Assembly: GCA_023374025.1 (NCBI GenBank)
Contig: SIJG01000028.1
Span: forward strand, 835,134-899,133
Reading direction: 5' to 3'
Origin: Heterodera schachtii
Lineage: Eukaryota > Nematoda > Chromadorea > Rhabditida > Heteroderidae
DNA length: 64,000 nt
Shown here in pieces: positions 24,721 through 33,839 of the stretch. The translations under genes were made by a program, and so were the position numbers. The notes under the pieces are model-generated. The model did no database searches and was not told the DNA's origin. It worked only from the letters and a program-made list of their open reading frames with translations. How positions within the stretch are numbered: the stretch's first letter is position 1; each line of letters starts with the position of its first letter.

Positions 24721-27700
24721 CAAAATATACGCGTAAACTAAATAATAACGAGACGAGTCTCACTCAGAATTCATAACCATTCTGGCAATGTACACAACTC
24801 GTATTGGACAATAAACAAGATAAAAAAAAACAAGAAAGTTTATAAGATATAAAAAAATAACTATTATTTTAATACTGCGACAATAAGTAAATAAAATAAC
24901 TGATAACATGGAAAAAGCAAAATATTTTTATGTCAGTATTAAAATAAAAGTAATATAAAAAAATTTTACCAAAAGTCAAGAGCAAATTAAAAAAAAATTG
25001 ATTATACAATGAAATTACCCTGCCCCAAAGTATATTATCACCTGCCTACTGCGCCGCCGGCCGAAAACTGCACAGAATAAATTTGGGAACGCAATTTTTG
25101 CACCACACGCCAAAGAATTAATAATTTCAACCAAAATGACCGGTCGTATTCAAAAATATCACTATTCCCTCTTCGATTGAAAATATGCAAAAAATAAATA
25201 AAGGGAGATGCATAAATATTTGAAAAAGGAAAATTGTATAAGGTTTGTTTTATAAAATTTATATAAAAAATTAAATTAATAATATTGTTAATTTGGCAGA
25301 AAAATTTGAAATAAAATTTTTTTTTACTAGTGTTATAAATTTCAAAATATGAAAAAAAATAAATTTTTTGAGAGTGTGAATGTATTAAGTGAAATAGATG
25401 AACTACCTTTAAAATAGCTACTTTAAAAAAGCTAATAAAATGAGTTTAACTGAATGAATGTTTTTAGACATTGTCTGTTAACTAACAAGAAATACAAAAA
25501 TAAAAATTTTTTTATTACTCACTTTAAATTTAAAAAAAAAATTAACCTTAATACAAATAATAATCTTTAATGGAACAATAATCTTTTTGATCAAAAAACC
25601 AATATTTAGCAGAAAACATTATAGTAAAAAAAAACAAAAAATATGTAAAGTAAACCTTATGAAAAATGTATTATTAATTGAAATAATAATAAAAATTGAA
25701 TAATATAACGTTGAACAAATAATAAAAAGTTTTTTATATTAAACTAATTTTGATTTAGAAATAACAAATAATATCTTTAAATTTTTTTATAAGTTACAAT
25801 TTATAAAATTTATTTTATTCCATTTTCATAAGAAAGTATTAATTTTTTTTAAAATAATATTAATAAAAACTTAATATTTTTCTCTTAGGCTTTATTTAGC
25901 TTTAATTTTATGATAATTTCAGAATTCTTTGCACAAAAATAGAAATATTTATTCAATAGTTCTTTTTTAATCATAATATGTTGAATGTTATTTTGTATGT
26001 TTCGATTTATTTATTTGTAGATGGCAAATTAAATTAAAAAGTAATTCGCCTTGTGCAGAGTGCTCGATTTTCCATTAATTTTTTAACTGGTATTATCTTA
26101 ATGTTTAATTTAATTTATTCATTATTTCTTCAATCAATTTGGGATAGTAATTGACACTTCCTTTTTATATTTGTTTAGTTTATTTTTTTATATTCCAATT
26201 AATATTTTTTGATATTCTCATTCATTTCATTTGGGTCGTTTAATTTTTAATTGATTTTTAAGTGAATCCTCAATCAATTAATTAACTAGTGCATAAATGT
26301 AATTACATGCTTTAAATATTAATTAAATCTTTTATTATTATTTGAATAATATATATAATATTTGTACATTGTTTTCAATTTACACCTTGTAAAAATTTTA
26401 TTTTATCAGAAGTAAGTAATCTGAGCCTATTAATATTTTATAATTTTTCTATAACAATACAATTCGCTTAGCGCTTCAGCGATAAAAAACAGCCTTAAAC
26501 ATTTAAAAGTTTAAAAATTTAAAAGAATGCAAATTCAATGTTAACAACAGACTTAAAAAATCGGTAGTAGACAATAGAGATTACTATGAAAGAACATAAT
26601 CTATAAAATAAATGAAAATTGCTCATCGAATAATTGCGCAAGAATAGTCTTTTAATGAGTATTAAAATTATTATTCAAAAAAATGTTTACATTTGTTTAT
26701 GTGTGCAATTAGATTAATAAATTTATGTAATATCTAAATATTTGAAAAAATAAAGTCATAAAAATTATTATATAACTTGAGAGTAATAGATGTAAAATTA
26801 ACAAATTAGTTATTTTCTTATGAATAATTTCTTCTAACTTGGGTAGTTTTATTCTATAATTATTGACATTCCACCATCATTTTTTGATTCTTATAGCGGA
26901 ATAAATTTGTTAATTTTCTGATAAAATTTTGTTGAATTGTTAGATTTTAAGTATTTAACTACGAATCAGTAAGCATGACAAAGTTTGGCTTATCAATACT
27001 GAGAAATGCAAAAGTAAATCGGTTTTATTTAAAAAATTGAGTGAAAGTTTTAATACAGCATGACATGTTTATTGTTTGTTTTTAAGTAGCAGTGTACACA
27101 AAAATTTTTAAAAATTCAAATTTTGTTTTTTTCTTTAGATAAACATTTAAGCTTGATTTATATATTCTTTGATTCTCTTCCTTTTTTAGATTAATGTTTC
27201 TGTTATCGATAATTAAACCTATATAAATATTCATTTTTTGTAGTTTTATTGAAATAAAGATTGAAGTTAACTTTATTTTCGAAAATTTAAATTAAATGTA
27301 TTTAATAAAAAAAATTTTTTTAAGAATATTTAACCTTAGAATAATTTTCATTTTATTTTTTTAATAAATATATTTAAAACTCTTCATTATTACCTATAAT
27401 TATATTAATCGTTCCAAGTTCACCGCTTCTTGGGCTACTGTTCGTTCTTGACCAGTAAGAGTTAAAAACTATAGTTTAAAATTAAATTTTGCAGTGTATT
27501 TGTATATTAATAAAAAGTGAATTAATGATAAAACTAAATTTCTAATAATAAAAATATCATAATTTTGGTAATTAATAGAGACATTATTAATTTAATGCAT
27601 TCTTCAATATAATATTGTATTGTTTTATTCTAAACATTATTAACTTTGCTTAAGACATTAGGTTTATGGTTTTATTTATTAATATGTATTTAAAAACTAA

Positions 27701-28757
27701 AGATAATGGTATAACCAATGTTTCAGTAATTACTGTTTTAGAATTGAATCTAAGTTATATAGTTGTAATTAGAATGTGTTTAATCACTTTTTTATTACCT
27801 TGACAAAACCAAATGGAATAATGGTATTTTTCATTCCAATTCAAAGTGGAGACAATTAGGTTTTTAAAATTAGTTTTACTATTTAAAATTGTAATTAAAT
27901 ATTGAATATTGGCCTTGTGTATTTTTGTACAAAATAAAAACAGAATATTTTTGAATAAAATAATGTGCAACATCAGTTATTTTCTGTAAATATATAATAA
28001 TTCAATAAATATATTAAATAATTGAATCATAAACAATTAGAATTTAATGAACGCGATTTGAAGTTATAAAAATTAAAGCAAAGAGAAACCCAAAAAAAAG
28101 ACCAAATGGTATGAAAATACTATGGACTACAAATCTTTTTTAAAATCAAAATTGAAAAAATTAATATGCTTATAAATCGGTATTAATATCTATAAAAATA
28201 AACAGTTGGAAGCAGATAAAGACTTTTAAAACATTTTCAAATTATATATAAAATAGTAAAATGTCAATAGGAAGATGCCTAACAATTATAGCAGAAAACT
28301 TTTTTGGATCTTTTTAAAAGAATTAAAACAAGAAATTTTTGAAAATATTTAGGCAATAGGTATAAAAATCTAATGAAATATGTGGGCAAATACCCATAAT
28401 AATTGTTAATTGTCATAAATTTTAACTTAAATTAATTTTAATAATACTTAAGCATAAAAGTAAAATTTTAAAAGATTAAAAGCTTCTTTTTAAAAGTTAA
28501 AATTTAAAAAAAATGAAAGAACTAGGAAAAATTGTATGTTGTAACTAAAACAAAACAACAATGCACAATTTTACAGTAAATTAATTGATTCAAAAAATTG
28601 TTTCATTAAAGTAATTAAAAAATAAATTATGTTAAGGTTCAACTAAATAGTTTTAATTTATTTAAACATTATTGAATAAACAGTAAATACAAATAAAATT
28701 TCTTTAAAAAGATTGTAAATTGTTATTAGAATAGAATTTTAATTTTCTTAATTGTTT
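24721..28757. other. AT-rich spacer with a short G+C-rich patch
   Basis: The one notable patch is 25015-25160, which holds CTACTGCGCCGCCGGCCG and a 22-codon open stretch (KLPCPKVYYHLPTAPPAEN); it could be an exon remnant but has no support. The plus strand is A-rich to 25.9 kb and T-rich afterwards to about 27.4 kb. No gene is called; a 72-codon minus frame at 27755 looks like chance. Confidence 0.4.
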
Positions 28758-29152
28758 AATAATTTTTATAATTAATAATTTAAAAATGATCAGTCAAAAC
28801 ATTCTTCGGTTTCGTCAGCATCCTTCTTTGTATATTTATTTTGTCTTTTTTTAATTCTGTTTAATTATTGTTTTTTATCATCGATGATTCATATTAGCTT
28901 TGAAATATTTTAAATGGATTCACTTTTAAAGATCAATATAAATTAACCTAGATTCAAATTTATATGTAGCTTTATTTACAAAATAATAATTAATATTTAT
29001 TCTGATATTATATTTTATTGATAAATTATGATTATTATTTTGTCTATTTCTATATTCATTTGTATTTTTTTCTTTTGAACTCCTTGATACGATCTTCGGA
29101 AACGCTTCGCTTTGTACAATGCCATATTTAAACTTTGATTACCAAATATTTA
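28758..29152 (+). repeat. Left arm of inverted repeat enclosing the second non-LTR element
   Basis: Its reverse complement is found at 32805-33171. Two blocks align well: an outer block of about 110 bp (TTAAAAATGATCAG, TTCTTCGGTT, TATATTTATTTTGTCTTTTT, AATTCTG) and an inner block of about 90 bp (TTCTTTTGAACTCCTTG, TACGAT, CTTCGCTTTGTAC, AAACTTTGAT). The roughly 170 bp between them have the same length in both arms but have diverged. The arms may belong to a foldback transposon into which the retroelement inserted, or be two opposed copies of one repeat. Confidence 0.7.
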
Positions 29153-29573
29153 TTTAATGTGGATATTTCTTGGTTCGTGCTTACAATCAATTCTTACGTT
29201 AATGTATTAATGCATATTCAGAACTGTAAATTATTCGCATTGTGTTTGTTTTGTATTTTTATTTTTTTATTTATTGTAATAAATTATTTCCACTTTATTT
29301 GTCTTATTTTTAAGAATAATTGTTTAAATATTATTTATTTATTTATTTTTTACCTATATTTATGATTTTTTGTAATTAGAAATATTAGTTCATTTATTAT
29401 TATTTAATCATGTTTTAATTTTATTTGTTGATTGATGTGTAACTATATTTTGCCATTCATTCTGCAGAAATAAGGTTATATGGCAATTCTCTTCTCAAAT
29501 TCAAAGTTTACCCTTTTATCCTATCTAATTTTATTAATTTTTATTTATTCTAAATTGTTAATTTAAAGTATAA
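29153..29573. other. T-rich region holding the 5' UTR of the second non-LTR element
   Basis: The 5' end of the retroelement must lie here, but I could not place it. A possible clue is TTTACCTA at about 29350, which also follows the A-rich tail at about 32360; 8 bp in AT-rich DNA is weak evidence for a target duplication. A patch at 29455-29530 just upstream of ORF1 has more mixed sequence and may be the true 5' UTR. Confidence 0.35.
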
Positions 29574-30236
29574 ATGGCACAAAAAAGATCACGTTCCTTT
29601 GTCGATGATGAAAACGATATCATCAGTTCGTTGGGGCCAGAGGAACTGGCCAAAATTGCTCAAATGGTGGCAGAAATTCTAAAACCCACCATTGAATCGA
29701 CCATCAAAACAACGGTCAAAGAAATTTTGGCACAAACCCAGTCCAATTTTTCCCAATCTGCGCCTTCGCTTGCCAATGCCACCCATACCCCTCTTCCGTG
29801 GGGTTGTCCACCTCCTTTTGCTAGGGACCCGTGTTTTCTAGTCAAATACACAAACTTCGGCATCACCAACCAGCAAATGATGGTCGACAAATCCAAATCT
29901 GCTGTGTTGGAGAAATTGCCTGAGGCGGCTGAAGCGGACGACAACGACTTTATCAAGGGCATTGTGCAGGACTGTGGACTGGGAGACAAATTGGACACAG
30001 GCAAAGAAATTCATCGCCACCCGAAAAACAAAAAAATGTACGACAATAACAGTTCAAAAGGGCGAATAATCAAAATTCCTTTCGTCAACACTAAATCACG
30101 TGATCAATTCCTCAAAAAATTCCCACTTATTAAACGCCGAAAATCTCTCCCCTCAAATGTTTTTGTTCGTCGCGATATGTGTCCGCCTGAACTTGACCTC
30201 CTTTATTCCCTCAGGCGGCAGACATATGTCATTTAA
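29574..30236 (+). CDS. Non-LTR retrotransposon ORF1 protein, C-terminally truncated (220 aa)
   Basis: ORF1 proteins of this class bind the element RNA and form the ribonucleoprotein. The N-terminus is basic (MAQKRSRSF), followed by an acidic helix (EELAKIAQMVAEILKPTIES, residues 20-39) that may oligomerise. The C-terminal part has KGRIIKIPFVNTKSRDQFL (about 162-180) and VFVRRDMCPPELDLLYSLRR (about 196-215), a pattern I associate with the RRM-like core and the basic helix after it. The frame then stops after QTYVI, where family members would be expected to continue. The DNA is clearly less AT-rich than its surroundings. The stop sits at the presumed deletion junction with ORF2, so the protein is probably a truncated product. 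Assignment rests on position, composition and motif, not on an alignment. Confidence 0.75.
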   Translation: MAQKRSRSFVDDENDIISSLGPEELAKIAQMVAEILKPTIESTIKTTVKEILAQTQSNFSQSAPSLANATHTPLPWGCPPPFARDPCFLVKYTNFGITNQQMMVDKSKSAVLEKLPEAAEADDNDFIKGIVQDCGLGDKLDTGKEIHRHPKNKKMYDNNSSKGRIIKIPFVNTKSRDQFLKKFPLIKRRKSLPSNVFVRRDMCPPELDLLYSLRRQTYVI

Positions 30237-32170
30237 TACCCAATAGACCCCTCAAATCGATAATAAAGCATGCTTATCCACAAAGAATAAGAGACTTATT
30301 TTCAGAAAAATTACGTTTACATAAGCTTATAAAAAAATTCCCGGAAAAAAGTGATCTCATTTTAAATTATAAAATAATTGCAAGGGAAATGAAGAGACAA
30401 TTAAATAAATTTAGAAATGAACAAGAGTCAAAAATTATTTCCCACGGACAAAATTCTGTTAACAAATTTATTCGAAATAAGTTATCAAAAATTAATGAAA
30501 TTCCTACTTTAATTGATGAAGCTGGAAATATGTATTCCAGCAATGTACAAAAATGTAAGATATTAGCAGAAATATTTCAAAAATCATTTTTAGAAAATGC
30601 AATTGTTAATGGTCCATTAACTCAATCAGCACAGAATAAAATTAAACTTTTGGACATTGAATTGAATACTGGAACAATTTGGAATATATTAAAAAAGCTC
30701 CCCAGACGAAATTCAACTTCTCCTGATAATGTTCCTTACATTTTGTTAAAAAATTGTGCAGAGCCAATTACCAAAATATTAGCGGATTTATTTAGATTAA
30801 TTTTGGATTCCGGTCAAATTCCGGAAATATGGCGAACATCATTAGTTGTACCTATTTTCAAAAAAGGCGAAAAAACAAATCCGATGAATTATAGACCGAT
30901 TTCATTAACAAGCACTATTTGCAGAGTTTTCGAAAGAGTTCTGAGTAGCAAAATTTTGGAATTTTTGAACAGTACAAGATTCTTTGATAAAGAACAATTT
31001 GGGTTTTTAAAAAACAGATCGACTACAACCCAAATATTAAAAACGATGGACGATATATATAATTCTCTACAAAATAATCAACAAATTGACATAATCTATA
31101 TTGATTTTGTCAAGGCGTTTGATTCTGTTCCAATCGATCTATTACTTCATAAAATTAAAAGCATTGGAATTGAAGGAAAAATTTTGAAATTCTTAACTCA
31201 GTTTTTAAAGAATCGAAGTTTTAGGGTTAAAATCGGTGAAGAATTTTCTGAAAATTATAAAATATTTTCTGGAGTGCCCCAGGGAAGTGTCCTAGGACCA
31301 TTGCTCTTTTTAATTTTTATAAATGATCTGCCGTCCTTTATTGCAAAAGAAGGGTCATCAGTTGGCATAAAAATGTACGCGGACGATGTCAAAATATATT
31401 ATGCACATGAAAATGATGATAAAACAAATCATTTAGATAAATCAATTAAGCTTTTGGAAAAATGGTCAAAAACAAATGGGTTAGAAATTTCAACTGAAAA
31501 ATGTTTTGTTCTATATTTAGGGAAAAATAATATGAAAAAAGAATATTTTATTAACTCAAAAAGGATTTCAGAGTCGGATAAAGTTCGTGACTTAGGCATT
31601 ATAATTGACTCGAAACTGAATTTTTCAGAACATATTAATAAAATTGTACGTAATGCATATCTTAGAATTTTCAAGATTTTAAGAGTGTTAAAAACCAGGG
31701 AAATAAAGACTTTAACCGCAGCTTATAAAACTTTTGTACGACCTCAATTAGAATACGCAACCGAAGTTTGGAACCCCAACCTAAAAAAAGATATTGACAA
31801 AATTGAGCGTGTTCAAAAATTTTTCACAAGAAAAGCATTTAGAAAATGTGGTTTCATTTACCAAAAATATGGGGAAAGACTAAAAATCACGGGTTTACAC
31901 AAATTAGAAGAAAGAAGAAAAATTAATGATTTAACAACAGCTTTTAAAATAATTAAAGGGTTCACAAGCCTCGATGCTGGGAAAAGTTTCTTTTTCTCAG
32001 AAAGGCCCAGGAGGCCTTTACTTTTACGAGTAAAGCGCCACACGGCCAAAACTCAAAATAATTTTTTCAATAGAATAGTAAAAAACTGGAATAATCTTCC
32101 AGTGTTAGCGGTGCAAATTAATAAGGCAAAGGAATTCAGGGGTTTACTAAAAGCAATGAGTTCTGAGTAG
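30197..32170 (+). CDS. Non-LTR retrotransposon ORF2, reverse transcriptase without endonuclease domain
   Basis: The frame is open from just after a TGA at 30194-30196 to TAG 32168-32170. The first Met is at 30389, but 49 upstream codons (RIRDLFSEKLRLHKLIKKF) still look like the linker between endonuclease and RT. Counted from that Met, motifs are RNSTSPDN (107-114), VPIFKKGE (154-161), motif A YIDFVKAFD with Asp near 239, motif B SGVPQGSVLGP (294-304), motif C YADD (330-333), motif E VRDLGIIID (399-407), and RPQLEYATEVWNP. All catalytic residues are present and no frameshift is seen. Family members carry an AP-type endonuclease of about 220 residues before the linker. Here only about 150 bp separate ORF1 from the RT part, so the endonuclease has been deleted. 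It is clearly homologous to the RT at 2-1663 but a different subfamily. Confidence 0.93.
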   Translation, partial: PPLFPQAADICHLIPNRPLKSIIKHAYPQRIRDLFSEKLRLHKLIKKFPEKSDLILNYKIIAREMKRQLNKFRNEQESKIISHGQNSVNKFIRNKLSKINEIPTLIDEAGNMYSSNVQKCKILAEIFQKSFLENAIVNGPLTQSAQNKIKLLDIELNTGTIWNILKKLPRRNSTSPDNVPYILLKNCAEPITKILADLFRLILDSGQIPEIWRTSLVVPIFKKGEKTNPMNYRPISLTSTICRVFERVLSSKILEFLNSTRFFDKEQFGFLKNRSTTTQILKTMDDIYNSLQNNQQIDIIYIDFVKAFDSVPIDLLLHKIKSIGIEGKILKFLTQFLKNRSFRVKIGEEFSENYKIFSGVPQGSVLGPLLFLIFINDLPSFIAKEGSSVGIKMYADDVKIYYAHENDDKTNHLDKSIKLLEKWSKTNGLEISTEKCFVLYLGKNNMKKEYFINSKRISESDKVRDLGIIIDSKLNFSEHINKIVRNAYLRIFKILRVLKTREIKTLTAAYKTFVRPQLEYATEVWNPNLKKDIDKIERVQKFFTRKAFRKCGFIYQKYGERLKITGLHKLEERRKINDLTTAFKIIKGFTSLDAGKSFFFSERPRRPLLLRVKRHTAKTQNNFFNRIVKNWNNLPVLAVQINKAKEFRGLLKAMSSE

Positions 32171-32360
32171 GAAATTTTCTGTGCCACATTTACACGATAT
32201 TTAATCACCTGTGAATTTTTAACATTTGATTGATTTTATTTTTATCACGATATTCATTGTATTTTTATTTGATCATTTTATTTGATTGTTTTCTTTTGCA
32301 CCATGTAAGAGCACTAATGTGCCTTTGGTTTGCTCGATAAATTAAATTAAAAAAAAAAAA
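32171..32360 (+). other. 3' UTR and A-rich tail of the second non-LTR element
   Basis: A short 3' UTR ends in a segment (32298-32343) that aligns base for base with 1810-1852 of the first element: a CAC motif, GTAAGAG, a hairpin, and GGTTTGCTCGATAAAT. An ATTAAATTAAAAA tail follows. The rest of the two UTRs does not align, so the last 45 bp are under selection, as expected for the RT binding site. Confidence 0.8.
32310..32323 (+). promoter_or_regulatory. 3'-end RNA hairpin of the second non-LTR element
   Basis: GCAC (32311-32314), loop TAAT and GTGC (32319-32322) form a 4-bp stem at the position where the first element has GTGC-ATA-GCAC. Two of the four base pairs differ in both partners, so pairing is kept although the sequence changed. 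Confidence 0.55.
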
Positions 32361-32439
32361 TTTACCTAAAAAGCATTTTCTAAAAAATAATAATTTTAAT
32401 TACAAAAAGAAAAACAATAAAAAATCTTAACTAATAAAA

Positions 32440-32552
32440 ATTGATGTAATTTACACAATACCCTAATTGATAAAAACATAAAAGTTGGATTGATTTCATA
32501 CCTTTTTTGAGTAATTAACAATGAATATTTAAAAATGCAAAATTGAATTAAA
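32440..32552 (+). repeat. Dispersed repeat, copy at 32.4 kb (pairs with 58270-58366)
   Basis: TAATTTACACAATA, AAAAACATAAAA, GGATTGATTTCATA and AATGAATATTTAAAAATGC then AAAATTGA all recur at 58270-58366 in the same order. The second copy stops exactly where duplication copy B begins. Confidence 0.6.
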
Positions 32553-32804
32553 TGTATTAATTAATTATGTGTGATAGAAAGAAATTATTTGCGCTAATAT
32601 TAAAGAAAGTAAAACATTAAACTGAATTCGTGGAATATTTCAATTAATTAAAAAAGAAAACAATATTTCCATAATTTGAAAACATTATAAAAATATTATA
32701 ATTAAAGGGTAAAAATAAATTATTTAATATAAGCATTATTAACTGCACTATATTTTTCATAAAAATATATTAAACTCTAAATTTTAACAAATTATAAATA
32801 AATG

Positions 32805-33171
32805 GTGATCAAAGTTTAATATGGCTTACAAATTAGTACAAAGCGAAGCTTACCGAATATCGTAACAAGGAGTTCAAAAGAAAAATAAATTATAATTTAA
32901 ATATTTTAATTTTTAATAAATGCAGTTTTCAGCTTCTAATTTATAAACAATTTAAAGTTACTTTTCAGCAAAAATTCACAACAAAAATTTAAATAAACAA
33001 CATAGAACATAAAATAAATAAATCTCAAAGATAAAATAAATCTATCGATGTTAAAACAACAATAATTAACAGAATTAAAAAAGACAAAATAAATATAAAA
33101 AGAAGTATGCCGATGCAACCGAAGAACGCTTGATCTGATCATTTTTAAATTATAATTGTTTAAAAATTATT
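32805..33171 (-). repeat. Right arm of inverted repeat enclosing the second non-LTR element
   Basis: Reverse complement of 28758-29152: CTTTTGAACTCCTTG, TACGATATTCGG and CTTCGCTTTGTAC near 32830-32880, and CGTTCTTCGGTTG to ATTTTGTCTTTTT near 33080-33130. The arm is A-rich on the plus strand while the left arm is T-rich, which shows how inverted copies produce the composition switches in this window. A 68-codon minus frame at 32936 is an incidental frame in the arm. Confidence 0.7.
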
Positions 33172-33295
33172 AACGAAACTATTTTATAAAATTCAGAATA
33201 GAAAGAAAAATTTAATTGCTGCGGTACTTAATCGTAATGTACCCAATATTATCTATACAAAATTACAAACTTAAAATAAACTCAACTACTCTAAA

Positions 33296-33826
33296 ACTGT
33301 AGTGAACGCCCGTGAAAAAAAGGGTCAAATGATATACCAATCGTTTCGTATTGACGAGCTATGCACGAAAAAATAGGTCTCCAGTTGCGGAAATGCCAAA
33401 AACCGGTTTTTGAACCGGTTTAAAACTCGAAAATTTGAGTGAAAAGTGAGGTTCCTGACCTTTTAAAACGGTCAAATTCGGACAAATTTGGTATCATTCG
33501 AAAGCTCTTGATGAACTAAGTCTAAAATAGGTATAAATTCAAACCAATGCCATCTAAGCAGTTGGACAACTGAGTCCCAGTGAAAATTGACACTTCAGTA
33601 TCAAAAAATTAAAAAATAAGTTTTCTATATATGCACAAAAATTGTTTAGCCTTGAATATCGAGTATTTTGTACTGAACTGTCCATTTTCACTGGGACTCA
33701 GTTGTCCCAGTACTTAGATGTCATTGGTTCGAACTTATACCTTGTTTTTTTGCTTTCGAATGATACCAAATTTGTCCGAATTTGATATATCATTTGACCC
33801 TTTTTTCACGGGGCGTTCACTACAGT
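33296..33826. mobile_element. Foldback (hairpin) element with long inverted arms
   Basis: The ends read AACTGTAGTGAACGCC on both sides in inverted orientation. The right arm then runs without interruption through GTGAAAAAAGGGTCAAATG, TCAAATTCGGACAAATTTGG, TATCATTCGAAAG and CAACTGAGTCCCAGTGAAAA. The left arm has the same order but carries an extra 130 bp (about 33341-33470) between the first and second blocks, including the palindrome AACCGGTT-TTTG-AACCGGTT. The loop is about 33603-33670. There is no coding capacity. I found no convincing target duplication; the right end may extend further, to about 33838. It is probably a non-autonomous DNA transposon. Confidence 0.75.
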
Positions 33827-33839
33827 TCACCCCAAACTA

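Noticed and set aside
25015..25160. G+C-rich patch considered as an exon
   Set aside because: The longest open stretch is 22 codons with no splice sites that join it to another frame.
29660..30020. Minus-strand frames of 60 and 114 codons opposite ORF1
   Set aside because: Shadows of ORF1, with no motif of their own.
29350..32370. TTTACCTA on both sides of the second retroelement as a target-site duplication
   Set aside because: Eight bases in AT-rich DNA, with the 5' end of the element unknown. Too weak to claim.
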